Positions 34,881 through 44,171 of a DNA stretch of 64,000 bases are shown here, piece after piece (within the stretch, counting starts at the first letter, position 1; each line of letters starts with the position of its first letter). This stretch comes from Desulfamplus magnetovallimortis (GTDB taxonomy: Bacteria > Desulfobacterota > Desulfobacteria > Desulfobacterales > Desulfobacteraceae), in assembly GCF_900170035.1 (NCBI RefSeq), contig NZ_LT828540.1, forward strand, positions 37,379 to 101,378. The letters run 5' to 3'. The notes under the pieces were generated by a model. The model was not told where the DNA came from and searched no databases. It saw only the letters and a program-made list of their open reading frames with translations. The position numbers and the translations under genes are program-made.

Positions 34881-36329
34881 TTATCTGGATTCAACGCAAA
34901 CACGGTTCCTTCCTTCATTTTTTGCCCTGTATAGGGCTGCATCTGCCCGTTCAAAAACCTTTTCATGATTTTTATCTCCATCAGTTACCTCGGAGACACC
35001 TATGCTCACGGTCATCTTTATTGTATCTTTTTTATAGATAAATTCAATTTTTTCAATGGTTTGTCTTATTTTTTCGGCAACAGCCAAAGCTCCATCAGCA
35101 GCAGTTTCCGGCATAACTATTACAAATTCTTCCCCGCCATACCTTGCAAGCATGTCATTTTTCCTGAGAAGAGGTTTTGTTCTTCTTGTGATCTCCTGAA
35201 GACATTTGTCTCCTATTGCATGACCATAAGTATCATTGACTTTTTTGAAAAAATCAATATCAAGAACGAGAATTGAGAATATAGTCTTATATCTTAAAAA
35301 GCGTTCCATTTCGTCAGAGATGCGCTTATGATAAGCTCTTCGGTTATACACCTTGGTTAGGGGGTCCTGGTTTAATTTAGTTTCAAGATCCCTTGAATGT
35401 TTTATTGCCTGATCCAGCTCTTTTTTAAGTTTTGAAAAACCAGCCTGGAATTCATTGCGGTTTTTTTCAGAAAGAATTTTGACTGCTTTATCTTTGGCAG
35501 TTTTCTCTTTCAGTGCAGTCTCAATTGAAGAGAGGGTTTGAGAAACATGATTTTTAAGATCCTGAAGTCGTTCTGATACATCAATATTTGTTTTCAGCTC
35601 CCCGATTTCTGTGTTTAAGAGATTCTCAAACTCTTCATTGGATTTTGCTGTGGCATTATTGTGCATAAAAGAGTTGGTCATGCCAGCTTCAATTTGAAGA
35701 ATGCGTTTGACAATTTCTTTTACAAAAGAAACCATTTTTTCTCTGTCAGAGCCAATATTATATATATATTGCTGTATTAAAGAGAATAACTCATCCTGCA
35801 ATTGTCTTATGGTTTCAAAATCCTGCGTATTCTGAAATTTGGTGGCTATCTGATTCAGTTTTGTGCCGTAGGTTGAATCAAGGGTCTCTTTCATTGAGTT
35901 GGTCAGATTTATATATCCGGTCTTAATGCTTTCAAGATATATATCAAGTTCCGCATCTGCATCGGCTGCACATTCAGGGTTTTTGAAAAAACTTGAAAAA
36001 ATTGAGCTTTTGCCTTTGGAATTGGTTGGCGGAGATTCCTTGAGCATTGAAGTTTGTACCTGGGAAAGAAGGTTTTCAATTGTTGATGGAGAATCTCCGT
36101 TTTTAATTGCATTCCCAAGTTCTTTTAATGAAATTACAAATGATGTGTTAGTGTCTTTTATATAGTCAATAATTGCCGGAAAATATCGGGCATACATATT
36201 AACGGTTGCCTCAAGGGTCTCTTCGGCAGCAGTAAGCTCCTTCATCAGAATATCCTTCTGTGACTGAAGTTTTTCAGCTCTGCTTTTTAATTCCAAAATG
36301 TATTGATCTTTATCCTGTTCAGTTGCCAT
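34881..36329 (-). CDS. Diguanylate cyclase with coiled-coil sensory region
   Basis: From the ATG at 36329 (AAGG nine bases upstream) the protein is 482 residues. Residues 1-310 are mostly helical with coiled-coil character and no transmembrane segment, so it is probably cytoplasmic. The C-terminal GGDEF domain has the active-site GGEEF in ARYGGEEFVIV and an RxxD inhibitory site (RKND) five residues before it, so it should make cyclic di-GMP with product inhibition. The helical part would sense an unknown signal or oligomerise. A GTG at 36359 would add ten residues. Confidence 0.88.
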   Translation of the reverse strand: MATEQDKDQYILELKSRAEKLQSQKDILMKELTAAEETLEATVNMYARYFPAIIDYIKDTNTSFVISLKELGNAIKNGDSPSTIENLLSQVQTSMLKESPPTNSKGKSSIFSSFFKNPECAADADAELDIYLESIKTGYINLTNSMKETLDSTYGTKLNQIATKFQNTQDFETIRQLQDELFSLIQQYIYNIGSDREKMVSFVKEIVKRILQIEAGMTNSFMHNNATAKSNEEFENLLNTEIGELKTNIDVSERLQDLKNHVSQTLSSIETALKEKTAKDKAVKILSEKNRNEFQAGFSKLKKELDQAIKHSRDLETKLNQDPLTKVYNRRAYHKRISDEMERFLRYKTIFSILVLDIDFFKKVNDTYGHAIGDKCLQEITRRTKPLLRKNDMLARYGGEEFVIVMPETAADGALAVAEKIRQTIEKIEFIYKKDTIKMTVSIGVSEVTDGDKNHEKVFERADAALYRAKNEGRNRVCVESR

Positions 36330-36395
36330 TACATTCAACCTTATCAAAATCAAATTCACCAGTCATAAGTTTTTTCAATGAAAATAACAGGTTGA

Positions 36396-37127
36396 TTATA
36401 AAATCTGTTTGAGGAAAAGTTTGGTACGATCATGTTCAGGGTTTTTGAAAAAGTGTTCGGGTGTACCGATCTCAAGGACTTTTCCTTCATCCATGAAAAT
36501 AACTCTGTCCGCAACCTCCCTTGCAAATCCCATTTCATGTGTGACAACAACCATGGTCATACCTTCCTTTGCAAGGGTTTTCATTACATCAAGAACCTCT
36601 CCTATCATTTCCGGATCAAGAGCCGATGTTGGTTCGTCAAAAAGAATGGCCTTGGGATTCATTGCAAGAGCTCTTGCAATGGCGACCCTTTGTTGTTGAC
36701 CCCCTGAAAGCTGATCGGGATAGACTTTCTGTTTATCACCTATGCCAACTTTATTCAAAAGGGTCATGGTTATTTCATCAGCCTCTTTTATGGATCTTTT
36801 ACGGACCACATTCTGGGCAAGGTTTACGTTCTCTTTTACTGTCTTGTGGGGGAAAAGGTTAAAGGATTGGAATACCATTCCAACTTCAGCCCTTATTTTA
36901 TTGATGTCGGTCTTTGGATGCAGGATATCTGTACCATCAATATAAATGTGGCCTTTGTCTGCTGTTTCAAGGCGGTTGAGGCATCTTAAAAAAGTACTTT
37001 TGCCTGACCCTGAAGGGCCAATAACAACGACTACTTCCCCACGGCCTATTTTGGCAGAAACATCTACAAGTGCATTTACCCTGTGGGGAACCCTGAATAT
37101 TTTATATACGTTTTTAGCTTCAATCAT
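36396..37127 (-). CDS. Polar amino-acid ABC transporter ATP-binding protein
   Basis: The 243-residue ATPase has Walker [10 protein letters not shown], the [17 protein letters not shown] signature, Walker [15 protein letters not shown] and the switch histidine in VVTHEMGFA. The [16 protein letters not shown]-loop region is typical of GlnQ-like importers. Its ATG overlaps the permease stop as ATGA, so the two are coupled. With the permease and binding protein upstream it forms an uptake system for a polar amino acid. Confidence 0.93.
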   Translation of the reverse strand: MIEAKNVYKIFRVPHRVNALVDVSAKIGRGEVVVVIGPSGSGKSTFLRCLNRLETADKGHIYIDGTDILHPKTDINKIRAEVGMVFQSFNLFPHKTVKENVNLAQNVVRKRSIKEADEITMTLLNKVGIGDKQKVYPDQLSGGQQQRVAIARALAMNPKAILFDEPTSALDPEMIGEVLDVMKTLAKEGMTMVVVTHEMGFAREVADRVIFMDEGKVLEIGTPEHFFKNPEHDRTKLFLKQIL

Positions 37128-38137
37128 GAATACATTGTCCTTTTTTCAAGATACTGCAGGAGCATTGAGAGGGAAAAGGTTAATATCAGATAGAGAAGGG
37201 CGCAGACAAACCACAGCTCAAATGGTTGAAGACTTGTTGTTACAACTTCCCTTGTGGCCTTGGTAAGCTCCCTTATTGCAATTATACCAAGAAGGGAAGA
37301 GTCTTTTATAAGGCTTATGAACTGCCCTGCAAGGGGTGGAATTATTCTCCTGAATGCCTGTGGAAGAATTACATGGTACATGCTTTGAGCATATGTCATA
37401 CCAAGGGATCTGGAGGCTTCTGTCTGTCCCCTGTGTATTGACTGGATACCGGATCGAACAATTTCTGCAACATATGCCCCTGTGAAGGTTGCAAGGGAGG
37501 CAACTCCAAACCAAAGAGGTGGTATCTGGTGTATGCCATATTGTGCAAGCATTGTATTGATAAGTGTTCCAAGAACAAAATACCAAATAAAAATTTGCAC
37601 AAGAAGCGGAGAGCCACGGACAAGCTCAATATACGTAATGGAGAGCCATTTAAATGCGGGATTAGATGAAATTCGTGCAAGGCCGGTAAAAAGTCCCAGC
37701 AGGATTCCAAATATAATTGCAATAAAGCTTACCTTCAGAGTAAGCCAGAGACCCTGAAGAAGAATACCCACTTTCCATTGCTGATAAACACCAAGCGTGT
37801 CACCGGCAAATACAAGATCACCTTCATATACACGGGTATCGTCCGATTCAAAGGTGTAGGCAAGTTCTTTACCTCCGTCAGCAGCAATCTTTATGGTGGT
37901 GCCAGTTTCAGTTGTTTCAATGGTTGTAACAGAACCATCGGATTCTGACTGAACAGCAATGTTATCCTTGAAAAAGAAATATTGGGGCACCCTGTACCAT
38001 CGCCATGTGTAATCTATTTTAAGGGTGCAGTAATAGAGACCACCAATAAATGTTGAAATGATTAAAAAAAATACTACAACCCACATGAAATAGGTTCTGT
38101 TCTGTTGTTTTTGAAGAAGGGAGGATGAGGAATCCAT
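37124..38137 (-). CDS. Polar amino-acid ABC transporter permease
   Basis: From the Met at 38137, with AGGAG upstream, this is 337 residues; the longer open frame to 38251 runs toward a repeat and is probably not translated. An N-terminal helix ([21 protein letters not shown]) is followed by an unusual periplasmic stretch of about 90 residues (about 45-130) with threonine-rich [19 protein letters not shown]. Then comes the HisMQ-type permease domain with EAA-loop sequence [22 protein letters not shown]. Such insertions occur in some homologues. It forms the membrane channel with the neighbouring ATPase. Confidence 0.9.
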   Translation of the reverse strand: MDSSSSLLQKQQNRTYFMWVVVFFLIISTFIGGLYYCTLKIDYTWRWYRVPQYFFFKDNIAVQSESDGSVTTIETTETGTTIKIAADGGKELAYTFESDDTRVYEGDLVFAGDTLGVYQQWKVGILLQGLWLTLKVSFIAIIFGILLGLFTGLARISSNPAFKWLSITYIELVRGSPLLVQIFIWYFVLGTLINTMLAQYGIHQIPPLWFGVASLATFTGAYVAEIVRSGIQSIHRGQTEASRSLGMTYAQSMYHVILPQAFRRIIPPLAGQFISLIKDSSLLGIIAIRELTKATREVVTTSLQPFELWFVCALLYLILTFSLSMLLQYLEKRTMYS

Positions 38138-38220
38138 TGATATTAAAACTCCTGGATTAATTTCAAGCAAGATCTGAGGGGTTTTATGTTGGATTGAGCC
38201 AGGCATGACAACTAAACAAA

Positions 38221-38323
38221 TTAAGGAATTGATTTTTAATAACTTGCCCACACCTCGCCCCCAGCCACATTTTACAGACTTGGGAGGGGGAGTTTGGGTA
38301 AGTTAATTAAACCCAATTACTAA
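38221..38323 (-). repeat. Family-E MITE-like repeat, copy 2 (inverted)
   Basis: This is the reverse complement of the element at 5085-5187, starting TTAAGGAATTGATTTTTAAT and ending near CCCAATTACTAA. It lies between the binding-protein and permease genes, inside what would otherwise be a simple operon. Confidence 0.85.
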
Positions 38324-38383
38324 AAAACGGATTTTGTCATGCCTGAGTCATTATTGTTTTATTCTTCTATCCGGATTACGGAT

Positions 38384-39211
38384 TTACTGGACGTTTTTGA
38401 TCCAGTCTGTTGATCTTATCCATTTATTGTAGATGGTTTCGTATCTTCCATCGTTTTTGATTTGACGCAGAAAGTTGTTCAGAAAGTTGAGAAAATCCGG
38501 ATCTCCTTTATTGATTGCCCATGCAAGTGGCTCAAAGGTAAATGGTTCATCAAGAAAAATCACTTTTCCTTCACCCTGATTAGCCATGAAAACAACGCAA
38601 AAGGGTAGGTCATATACAAAAGCATCAGCCTTTCCGTTTACTACTTCAAGAGAGCCTTCTGTCTCTGTTTCAAATGATTTGTATGTAGCCTTGGGGATCT
38701 TGCTTTTAACAGCCATTTCACCGGTTGTACCAAGTTTTGAAGTTACAATGTATTTTGGATCGTTAAGATCCTTGTATGATGTTATAACACCTTCATGTTT
38801 TTTATTCAGAAGAATTGTCTGACCAACAATTATATATGGATCAGCAAACATCACTTTCAGGTTTCTCTCTTGGGTTACTGTCATACCACTCATGATAATA
38901 TCGAATTTGTTGGTAATCAAAGATGGAATTATTCCATCCCAGGCTGTGTTGACAGGCGTGAACTTTACGCCCATGGCCTTTGCCATCTCTTTGGCAATGT
39001 CAATATCAAAACCGACAAAACGACCTTTTTGGTCAGTCATTTCAAAGGGCATGTAACCTGCTTCAAATCCTACTCTCAGCTCTCCGCTTTTAAGAATTTT
39101 TTCCAGGGTTGATTTTTCTGCAAGCTCAATATCTGCTGCAAATATGCCGTTGGCTGTGCAGAAAATAAATCCGGTGATAAGAGCAAGTATTACTGTCAAG
39201 CCTTTCTTCAT
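38384..39211 (-). CDS. Polar amino-acid ABC transporter substrate-binding protein
   Basis: From the ATG at 39211, preceded by AGGAGG, the protein is 275 residues. Residues 1-25 form a signal peptide (KKGLTVILALITGFIFCTA). The mature protein has SBP family 3 features: LRVGFEAGYMPFEMTDQKG, VGFDIDIAKEMAKAMG, NKFDIIMSGMTVT and the QIKNDGRYETIYNKW end. It captures a polar amino acid in the periplasm for the transporter encoded downstream. The ligand cannot be predicted from this. Confidence 0.92.
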   Translation of the reverse strand: MKKGLTVILALITGFIFCTANGIFAADIELAEKSTLEKILKSGELRVGFEAGYMPFEMTDQKGRFVGFDIDIAKEMAKAMGVKFTPVNTAWDGIIPSLITNKFDIIMSGMTVTQERNLKVMFADPYIIVGQTILLNKKHEGVITSYKDLNDPKYIVTSKLGTTGEMAVKSKIPKATYKSFETETEGSLEVVNGKADAFVYDLPFCVVFMANQGEGKVIFLDEPFTFEPLAWAINKGDPDFLNFLNNFLRQIKNDGRYETIYNKWIRSTDWIKNVQ

Positions 39212-39271
39212 TATGATATTCCTCCTGATAATAAAATTGTTGGTAAACAAGGCACTCTTCATATCATCCAC

Positions 39272-39618
39272 AAAATGGTTTACTCTTTTCCAAGAAATTT
39301 TTCTGGGAAAATAACATAAACTTTTATTGCAGACTCAGAACACTTTCGAACATGAAAAAGCCTTTAAGATTCTGACAACATATCTTAGTATTCTGTATAT
39401 GAAGATAAGAATAAAGTAAACATCTTAGTTTCTAATTTTTAATTTTCATGTGAAAATAGTGAAAAGTCCATTTGAATCTGATATTCAGGCATGGTAAAGA
39501 GTTAGCCTTAAAAAAGTAAAAATTAAAAAATCCAGTGTGTTGAGATTCTTCCTGTTTTGACTCGTGATTGAAATTGGGCTTATGGTTTTGTTATTAATGA
39601 ATATTTTATGGAGAGAGA
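39272..39618. other. Gap between the ABC operon and ftsY
   Basis: This 350-base divergent intergenic region is AT-rich and should contain promoters for both sides. I see no gene, no member of the repeat families and no unambiguous promoter. GGAGAG before 39619 is the ftsY ribosome binding site. Confidence 0.5.
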
Positions 39619-40527
39619 ATGGATTTAATAGGTAAATTTAAAAAAGGATTGAGTAAGACAAGAGATATCCTTTTGACAGATGTGAATGAACTTTTTTCTA
39701 TGGATAGGAAAATTGATGAATCTCTTTTTGAAGAACTAGAAGAGATTCTTGTCATGTCGGATCTTGGCATTGATATTACAATGGAGATAATGGAGAAGGT
39801 CTCAAAAAAATCAAGAAAGCTTTCAACGGCAGACGAACTCAAGGAGGTCTTTAAAGATGAACTTAAAGCACTTTTCCCTGTTAAGGAAGAAACTCTCTTA
39901 AATGATCCAAAAGCAAAACCCCACGTTATTATGGTTGTGGGAGTAAACGGGACGGGAAAAACAACAACCCTTGGTAAGCTTGCATTAAAATATAAATCTG
40001 AAGGCAAAAAAGTCCTAATTGCAGCTGCAGATACTTTCAGGGCAGCAGCAATAGAACAGGTAGAAATCTGGGCAGACAGGGCATCTGTATCCATTGTAAA
40101 ACATAGGGCAGGTGCTGACCCTGCTGCCGTGGCTTTTGACGGTGTGGAGGCCGGTATGGCAAGGGGAATGGATGTGGTGTTGATAGACACTGCCGGCAGA
40201 CTGCATACACAGAAAAATCTGATGGATGAACTTCGTAAAATCAAAAGATCAGTTTCCAAGAGAATGCCGGGAGCGCCACATGAGGTGTTGATGGTTCTGG
40301 ATGCAACAACTGGTCAGAATGCTCTATCCCAGGCAAAGCTTTTTAATGAAGCGGTTGGAGTTACCTCTCTTGCTTTGACCAAACTTGATGGAACAGCAAA
40401 GGGAGGGATTGTTGCTGCTGTTGCAAAAAGCATGAAAGCCCCTTTGAAATATATTGGCATTGGGGAAGGGGTGGAGGATCTTCAAGAATTTGATGCTGAA
40501 ATATTTGTTGACGCCTTGTTTGATTGA
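39619..40527 (+). CDS. ftsY: Signal recognition particle receptor FtsY
   Basis: The 302-residue protein has the helical N domain followed by the G domain: P-loop GVNGTGKTTT, ADTFRAAAIEQ, DTAGRLHT, the TKLDGTAKGG specificity motif and the closing GIGEGVEDLQEFD. It lacks the acidic A domain of E. coli, as in many bacteria. FtsY docks ribosome-SRP complexes at the membrane. The YebG-like gene follows after about 160 bases. Confidence 0.96.
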   Translation: MDLIGKFKKGLSKTRDILLTDVNELFSMDRKIDESLFEELEEILVMSDLGIDITMEIMEKVSKKSRKLSTADELKEVFKDELKALFPVKEETLLNDPKAKPHVIMVVGVNGTGKTTTLGKLALKYKSEGKKVLIAAADTFRAAAIEQVEIWADRASVSIVKHRAGADPAAVAFDGVEAGMARGMDVVLIDTAGRLHTQKNLMDELRKIKRSVSKRMPGAPHEVLMVLDATTGQNALSQAKLFNEAVGVTSLALTKLDGTAKGGIVAAVAKSMKAPLKYIGIGEGVEDLQEFDAEIFVDALFD

Positions 40528-40688
40528 AGTCGTGAAGTAAAAAAAATCTTGGAGCTTTCCCCAAAAAAATGCTTGTCAATTGCACAGAGTCATGAGAGCC
40601 GGCGTTGTTGCTTGATTGAAGATATGTTTGGTTGATGTCACCAGGGGATTTTTGTTTTTATGGTAGAATAAGTGACGGGGGAATTATT

Positions 40689-41240
40689 ATGGCAGTAATC
40701 ATTAAATATGTCGTTGTCAGGAATGGAGACGAAAAGATGACCTTTGCCACCAAAAAAGAGGCGGATGCCTATGACAAGATGCTTGATATTGCAGATCATC
40801 TTTATGATTTTCTTGAAGAAGAAGAGCTTCCTCTTGACGAAATTCAGAAAGAGTCAGTGTCAATGGCCATGGCAAGGAATGCAGACACCATTATAAAGAT
40901 CATGAGGGGTATGAAAATAAAGAAGCAGCTTGTCCGAAAAAAAGCAGGGGGCACAGAGAGTCATGAAACAGACATGGGGGAATTAAAAAAAGAGGAGAGC
41001 AACAAGAAACCGGAGAGCAACAAGAAGCCGGAGAGCAACAAGAAATCGGAAAGCAGCAAGAACTCTGAAGTTAACAAAAATTTTGAAGTTGGTAAAAATT
41101 CTGAAGTTACCGAGAATGCTAAAGTTACCAAAAATAGTGAGCACAGCAAGGATAATGAAGAAAACAAAGAATCTGAAGATGAAACAGGTGCTAAAAGTTC
41201 ATCTCCAGGACGCAAAACTAAAAGAAAAAGTGCTGCATAA
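40689..41240 (+). CDS. YebG-like protein with repetitive charged tail
   Basis: From the ATG at 40689 (GGGGG upstream) it is 183 residues. The first 65 or so resemble E. coli YebG, a small SOS-induced protein: MAVIIKYVVVRNGDEKMTFA followed by TKKEADAYDKMLDIADHLYDFL. From about residue 95 the protein is a lysine/glutamate/asparagine-rich tail with repeated NKKPES hexapeptides (18-bp units), then degenerate NSEV-type repeats and a basic end (GRKTKRKSAA). YebG's function is unknown. SOS control here is not shown; I could not identify a LexA site. Confidence 0.75.
   Translation: MAVIIKYVVVRNGDEKMTFATKKEADAYDKMLDIADHLYDFLEEEELPLDEIQKESVSMAMARNADTIIKIMRGMKIKKQLVRKKAGGTESHETDMGELKKEESNKKPESNKKPESNKKSESSKNSEVNKNFEVGKNSEVTENAKVTKNSEHSKDNEENKESEDETGAKSSSPGRKTKRKSAA
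40985..41110 (+). repeat. 18-bp in-frame minisatellite in the YebG-like gene
   Basis: Tandem units GAGAGCAACAAGAAACCG repeat about three times with few changes and then degrade. They encode NKKPES repeats in the tail of the protein. The period keeps the reading frame. Confidence 0.8.
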
Positions 41241-41249
41241 GCTTGAGGA

Positions 41250-42761
41250 TTAAATCACATTTTCGTGTTGTTCAGATTCCATGACATGTAACACTTCCTT
41301 TGCAATCTGAAGCTCTTCGTTGGTGGGAATGACCCAGACATCTACTTTACTGTTAACAGAATGAATTGCTCTGGGTTCTGATGATAATTCCTTATTTTTA
41401 TCAGCATCAATTTCAATGCCCAGTCCTGAAAGATTGCTGCATATTTTTGCCCTTGCAGCAGCGTCATTTTCACCTATTCCGGCGGTAAAAACAATACCGT
41501 CAACAGAACCAAGGACTGCTGTATATGCGCCTATATATTTTTTAATCTGGTAGGTAAACATCTCAAGTGCAAGCTCAGCCAGCTTATCTCCTTTCCCGAT
41601 TGCAGCATGGATGTCACGCATGTCATTCATGCCGCAAATTCCTTTAAGTCCGCTCTCTTTGTTGAATATGCTGTCAAGAGCCTCGGGAGTGAAGTTTGTA
41701 TTTTCAATGAGATATCTTTGTATGGCAGGATCCATATCACCTGTTCTGGTTCCCATCATAACCCCTGCAAGGGGGGTCATCCCCATGGATGTATCAACGC
41801 ATCTGCCCTGTTTCACAGCACAGATTGAGCAACCATTTCCAAGGTGAACTGTAATAAGATTAAGTTCACGTTTTTCAGATGAGCAGAGGTCACTGTTGTT
41901 GGCCTTACTCTCATGGGAGGTGGTCTTATTGCACTTTTCCCCCCTGCCTCTGTTATTTTTTATCAGATTTTCTGCTGTTGCTGTAACGTACTTGTGGGAT
42001 GTTCCATGAAAGCCATAACGCCTGACCCTGTATTTAAGGTAAAAATCATAGGGTAAAGCGTACATATATGCCTGGGGAGGAATTGTTTTGTGAAATTCTG
42101 TATCAAAGACTGCAACATTTGGGATGCCTGGAAAAAGTTCTTCTGCAACCTCAATACCCGTTAGGTTAGGGGGATTATGAAGTGGCGCAAGTGGATTGTT
42201 CTCTTTAATGGCTTTTTTTACACCATCGTCTATTCTTATGGAGGCATTCAACTGTTCTCCACCCTGAACAACACGGTGCCCTATGGCATCAATTTCATCT
42301 GTGCTGCAAATTACACCTGAATCATGGGCACTGAGCATGCTTGCTGCAAGATGCATTGCTGCACGGTGATCTTTTATTGTTTTTTTTATTGTAAATTTTT
42401 CAAAAGTGTTATTTTGGCAATTTATTGATTTTTGGTCTTTTTTAATATGGTCATGGAAATCTTTTGCAGAAAGTTCATCTTGATTTCTATTTTCACTATT
42501 ATAGATGTCTATATCTGTAATATTTGCCTGACCAATTGAGTCACCAATTGAGTCTGATGGCTTTTTTTCAACCACAAATTTTTTGTGTATCAGACTTCCT
42601 TCAGTGTCTCCAATACGTTCAACAACACCGGCTGCCATTACCCTGTGCGATTGAGACATATTATTTGGGGATGTTTTCGTTAATCCTGATTCGCTTTCCT
42701 GGATTTCAATGAGTTGATATTTCAGGGAGGAACTACCAGCATTAATTATAAGAATTTTCAT
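41250..42761 (-). CDS. ackA: Acetate kinase with two large insertions
   Basis: From the conserved start MKILIINAGSSSLKYQL at 42761 it is 503 residues, about 100 longer than usual. AckA motifs are intact: GHRVVQGGE at 161-169, FDTEFHKTIPP, YGFHGTSHKYV, VHLGNGCSICAV, TSMGMTPLAGVMMGTRTGDMDP and FTAGIGEND. It interconverts acetyl phosphate and acetate with ADP/ATP. Insertion one (about 64-125) is low-complexity and includes IGQANITDIDIYN, almost the N-terminal motif of Acs. Insertion two (about 270-298) is Lys/Asn/Ser-rich. The frame stays open upstream of 42761 through a family-B repeat, but I do not count that as coding. Activity is plausible because insertions lie between motifs. Confidence 0.92.
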   Translation of the reverse strand: MKILIINAGSSSLKYQLIEIQESESGLTKTSPNNMSQSHRVMAAGVVERIGDTEGSLIHKKFVVEKKPSDSIGDSIGQANITDIDIYNSENRNQDELSAKDFHDHIKKDQKSINCQNNTFEKFTIKKTIKDHRAAMHLAASMLSAHDSGVICSTDEIDAIGHRVVQGGEQLNASIRIDDGVKKAIKENNPLAPLHNPPNLTGIEVAEELFPGIPNVAVFDTEFHKTIPPQAYMYALPYDFYLKYRVRRYGFHGTSHKYVTATAENLIKNNRGRGEKCNKTTSHESKANNSDLCSSEKRELNLITVHLGNGCSICAVKQGRCVDTSMGMTPLAGVMMGTRTGDMDPAIQRYLIENTNFTPEALDSIFNKESGLKGICGMNDMRDIHAAIGKGDKLAELALEMFTYQIKKYIGAYTAVLGSVDGIVFTAGIGENDAAARAKICSNLSGLGIEIDADKNKELSSEPRAIHSVNSKVDVWVIPTNEELQIAKEVLHVMESEQHENVI

Positions 42762-42794
42762 TTTTTGGAATCCATACCAGCACTTGTGGTTTTT

Positions 42795-42970
42795 TATTAG
42801 AAATGCTCTATAACACATTGATATATAAAGACTTTCATGCATCGTTGTGATGCCCTCGCAATCATGAGGGCTTATGAGAAAGTCTCCATAACATACTGAC
42901 ATATAAAGACTTTCATGCTTCATATGTGGCAGATAAGTCTGCCACGGCTGTTATAAAAAAGTCCGAAGTG
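42795..42970. repeat. Tandem family-B repeats between ackA and ahbD
   Basis: Two units share CATATAAAGACTTTCATGC-type sequence, with TCGTTGTGATGCCCTCGCAA in the first. The second merges with a family-C-like GGCAGATAAGTCTGCCACGG palindrome. The minus strand is open in the ackA frame through this stretch. Confidence 0.75.
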
Positions 42971-42983
42971 CTTATTGGTGAAG

Positions 42984-44108
42984 TTATCTTTTTTCTCTGG
43001 ATGGGATATATGTACAGAGAGGTTCTTCTGCCATGTAGTTGCCAGTTGCTTCATATGCCCTTGCCCTGCATCCTCCACAAACTTTTCGATATTCGCAGAT
43101 ACCGCACTTTCCATCAAGGTTGTCCATATTACGAAGTTTTGTAAATACCTCTGAGTTGTCCCATATCTCTTTGAAATGATTTTTTGTAACGTCACCACAC
43201 TTTACATCAAGAAAACCGCATGTCTGAACTTCACCAATGTGGGATATGAAGCAGAATCCTGTGCCTGCAAGGCATCCACGGGTTACTGCATCCAGGCCAT
43301 GGCTTTCGAAGGTGACACTTTTACCTTCTTTTTTTGCACGCTGTCTCAGGATTCTATAGTAGTGAGGTGCACATGTGGCCTTGAGTTGAAGTGTTGTTTT
43401 ATCTCTCTGGTCATAAAACCAGTTAAGGGTTGTCTCATATGCGGTTGCATCAATTTCTTGATCAACAATATATTTGCCACGGCCTGTGGGAACAAGAAGA
43501 AAAATGTGATGAGCAACTGCTTCAAGTTTTTCAGCAAGTGCAAGGATTGCCGGTATCTCGTCCAGATTTGCTTTTGTAATAGTTGTATTGATCTGAAATT
43601 CAAGCCCTGCTTCCTTCGCAATTTTGATGCCGTTAAGGGCACCTTCATATGCTCCCTCAACCCCCCTGAATTTATCGTGTTTCTCTTTGGTTGCCCCATC
43701 AAGGCTTATGCTGAGCCGCTTGATTCCTGACTCTTTCATTTTGCGGGCATTCTCTTTTGTGATCATGGTGCCGTTGGGCGCCATTACCATTCTAAGCCCT
43801 ATTTTTGTGCCGTAGGAGGCAATATCAAAGATGTCGCTTCTCAAAAGTGGTTCTCCGCCTGTGAGAATAATGATGGGCTGACCGACTGTTCTTATTTCAT
43901 CCATAAGTTTGAACGCAGCTTTTGTGTCAAGCTCATTTTCATAAAAGTGATCTTCAGCAGCAGCACGGCAGTGAACGCATGATAGGTTGCAGCGACGGGT
44001 TGTCTCCCAGGCCACAAGTCTTAAGGTATTTGTATTGGTATCCTCAGAATTTTTTCCGCCTGGATGACCATGATGGTGCGGGTGTGGGTTTTTTGAATGT
44101 TGATGCAT
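42984..44108 (-). CDS. ahbD: AhbD-like radical SAM heme synthase
   Basis: The 374-residue protein has a His-rich N-terminus (HPHHHGHPGG), the radical SAM cluster motif CNLSCVHC, GGEPLL, and a C-terminal SPASM-like cysteine region (CGFLDVKCGD, CGICEYRKVCGGCRARAY) for auxiliary clusters. This fits AhbD, which in sulfate reducers and archaea makes the final two oxidative decarboxylations of iron-coproporphyrin III to heme b. hemB lies 63 bases upstream and ahbC just beyond. AhbA/AhbB are not in the window. Confidence 0.85.
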   Translation of the reverse strand: MHQHSKNPHPHHHGHPGGKNSEDTNTNTLRLVAWETTRRCNLSCVHCRAAAEDHFYENELDTKAAFKLMDEIRTVGQPIIILTGGEPLLRSDIFDIASYGTKIGLRMVMAPNGTMITKENARKMKESGIKRLSISLDGATKEKHDKFRGVEGAYEGALNGIKIAKEAGLEFQINTTITKANLDEIPAILALAEKLEAVAHHIFLLVPTGRGKYIVDQEIDATAYETTLNWFYDQRDKTTLQLKATCAPHYYRILRQRAKKEGKSVTFESHGLDAVTRGCLAGTGFCFISHIGEVQTCGFLDVKCGDVTKNHFKEIWDNSEVFTKLRNMDNLDGKCGICEYRKVCGGCRARAYEATGNYMAEEPLCTYIPSREKR

Positions 44109-44171
44109 ATTATTGTACTTATTCCCGGATTATTTCCTGTGAGTTACAGATTGTTCTGATGACTTCAGGAA

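Noticed and set aside
38138..38251. N-terminal extension of the ABC permease
   Set aside because: It runs into a family-E repeat, and a good ribosome binding site supports the start at 38137.
40961..41215. Leucine-rich open frame on the minus strand of the YebG-like gene
   Set aside because: It mirrors the repeat tail and has no start signals or known family.
42762..42923. N-terminal extension of AckA
   Set aside because: The conserved family start is at 42761, and the extension is translated repeat DNA.
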